A stretch of 5,825 nucleotides of DNA, from assembly GCA_031263295.1 (NCBI GenBank), contig JAISGC010000074.1:1-5825 (forward strand), read 5' to 3'. Below the pieces are notes generated by a model. It did not search any database, was not told where the DNA came from, and saw only the letters and a program-made list of their open reading frames with translations. The DNA is from Rickettsiales bacterium. GTDB lineage: Bacteria; Pseudomonadota; Alphaproteobacteria; Rs-D84. Position numbers and translations under genes: made by a program. Below are positions 5,320-5,825 of this stretch, in pieces (positions within the stretch are counted from its first letter, which is position 1; each line of letters starts with the position of its first letter).

Positions 5320-5337
5320 TTTGCTATTGAAAGTCAA
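5311..5337 (-). promoter_or_regulatory. Promoter for dinJ-yafQ
   Basis: On the minus strand TTGACT (5337-5332) and a perfect TATAAT (5316-5311) are 15 bp apart, one short of the spacing at the other promoters here. The -10 box lies inside the candidate operator. The -35 box contains the TGA stop codon (5336-5334) of the cysteine-rich gene upstream. Confidence 0.55.
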
Positions 5338-5825
5338 GGGGCGGGCCAAGGCTCGAAACCGGCGGCGGTGTCGCAATTCAGTTCGCACTTTTTCGATGCC
5401 GGGTTCCAATGCATGCCTATATCCAAGGTCGTCTCGTCCTTTCGACCTTCGACGCAAATCAATTGGCATTCGTTGTCAATCAGCGCGTATTGCTCGCCCT
5501 GGTTCAGGCAAAAGTTTATCGTGCATTCTTCGTCGCCAGGCCGCGACGACCAGCCGGACACGCCCGTCTCGTTCCGGCATTTGCCGCAGGGCGTCGTCCA
5601 GTCGTTCGTCAGGCCGCGGTCCTTGGTGTATCCGGCCGCGCAACTCGCCGCCTCGCAGTCGCCCCATTTGCTTCCGTTCCAATATTGGATGCCCGTGCCG
5701 TTCGGAATCGTGCAATCCCTTTCATCCGCCGCGCAAAGGCTGCCTTCGATATGGAAGTTCGCGGCGCAGTCAATCGGATGGCACGGGCCCCAGACGCCGT
5801 TCTCGTATTTCCGTTCGCCGGTCCC
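5334..5825 (-). CDS. Cysteine-rich repeat protein, C-terminal part (cut by window edge)
   Basis: An open frame enters from the right edge and ends at TGA 5336-5334, giving 163 residues with no start in the window. Fourteen are cysteine and tryptophan is also frequent. A repeat of about 42 residues is visible: W-G-x-C-x4-C-A-A-x-F/Y at residues 12-24 and again at 54-66, each preceded by an aromatic-x-N-G stretch (KYENG, QYWNG). A looser copy follows near 92-106 (W, then C101 and C106), with more cysteine pairs at 120/124 and 147/151. The even cysteine number suggests disulfides and therefore an exported or surface protein, but the signal peptide would be outside the window. No catalytic motif was recognised. 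Similar Cys- and Gly-rich repeats occur in large surface proteins of uncultured gut bacteria (recalled, not checked). It ends without a membrane anchor, in EPWPAP. Confidence 0.75.
   Translation of the reverse strand, partial: GTGERKYENGVWGPCHPIDCAANFHIEGSLCAADERDCTIPNGTGIQYWNGSKWGDCEAASCAAGYTKDRGLTNDWTTPCGKCRNETGVSGWSSRPGDEECTINFCLNQGEQYALIDNECQLICVEGRKDETTLDIGMHWNPASKKCELNCDTAAGFEPWPAP

Noticed and set aside
5334..5561. Separate small gene starting at GTG 5561
   Set aside because: The frame stays open to the window edge and the cysteine/tryptophan repeat pattern continues upstream of the GTG, so it is the end of a longer gene.
5476..5715. Minus-strand open frame of 79 codons in another frame
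   Set aside because: Overlaps the cysteine-rich frame, which shows a real periodic repeat; the alternative is Arg-rich and patternless.

Overview
This window looks like chromosomal DNA of a Gram-negative, diaminopimelate-type bacterium. Coding DNA is GC-rich (many gcg, cgc and gat codons) and the short intergenic gaps are AT-rich. An OlsB-like acyltransferase, a DNPR-type MurE and the general style of the proteins would fit an uncultured alphaproteobacterium, possibly from an animal gut; that assignment is a low-confidence inference. No tRNA, rRNA, CRISPR array or transposase gene was seen.

Layout. (1) Positions 1-382, minus: the start of an OlsB-like N-acyltransferase that runs off the left edge. 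(2) Positions 383-480: a compact divergent promoter in which both promoters share one palindromic -35 hexamer. (3) Positions 481-2198, plus: a two-gene operon of a GNAT acetyltransferase and an M20 amidohydrolase of the ArgE class, joined by an ATGA overlap. (4) Positions 2199-2428: a convergent intergenic region filled by a 214-bp composite palindrome that gives each converging transcript a hairpin plus U-tract terminator. (5) Positions 2429-4690, minus: murE followed by dapF, the epimerase that makes meso-diaminopimelate and the ligase that puts it into the peptidoglycan precursor. (6) Positions 4744-5279, minus: a DinJ-YafQ type II toxin-antitoxin pair with its own promoter and a palindromic candidate operator. 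(7) Positions 5334-5825, minus: the C-terminal part of a cysteine-rich repeat protein that runs off the right edge.

The minus-strand block from 5825 to 2429 has gaps of only 45-54 bp and no visible terminator between genes. Each gap has a sigma70-like promoter, so murE, dapF and dinJ-yafQ probably have their own start sites on top of any read-through. Four of the five predicted promoters use a 16-bp spacer and lie 19-26 nt before the start codon, giving very short leaders.

The points most worth a second look are the mirror-symmetric divergent promoter, the composite palindromic double terminator with a compensatory base-pair change, two -35 boxes that contain the stop codon of the gene upstream, and the acetyltransferase/deacylase pair of unknown substrate. 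I did not find convincing evidence of a wholly new system.
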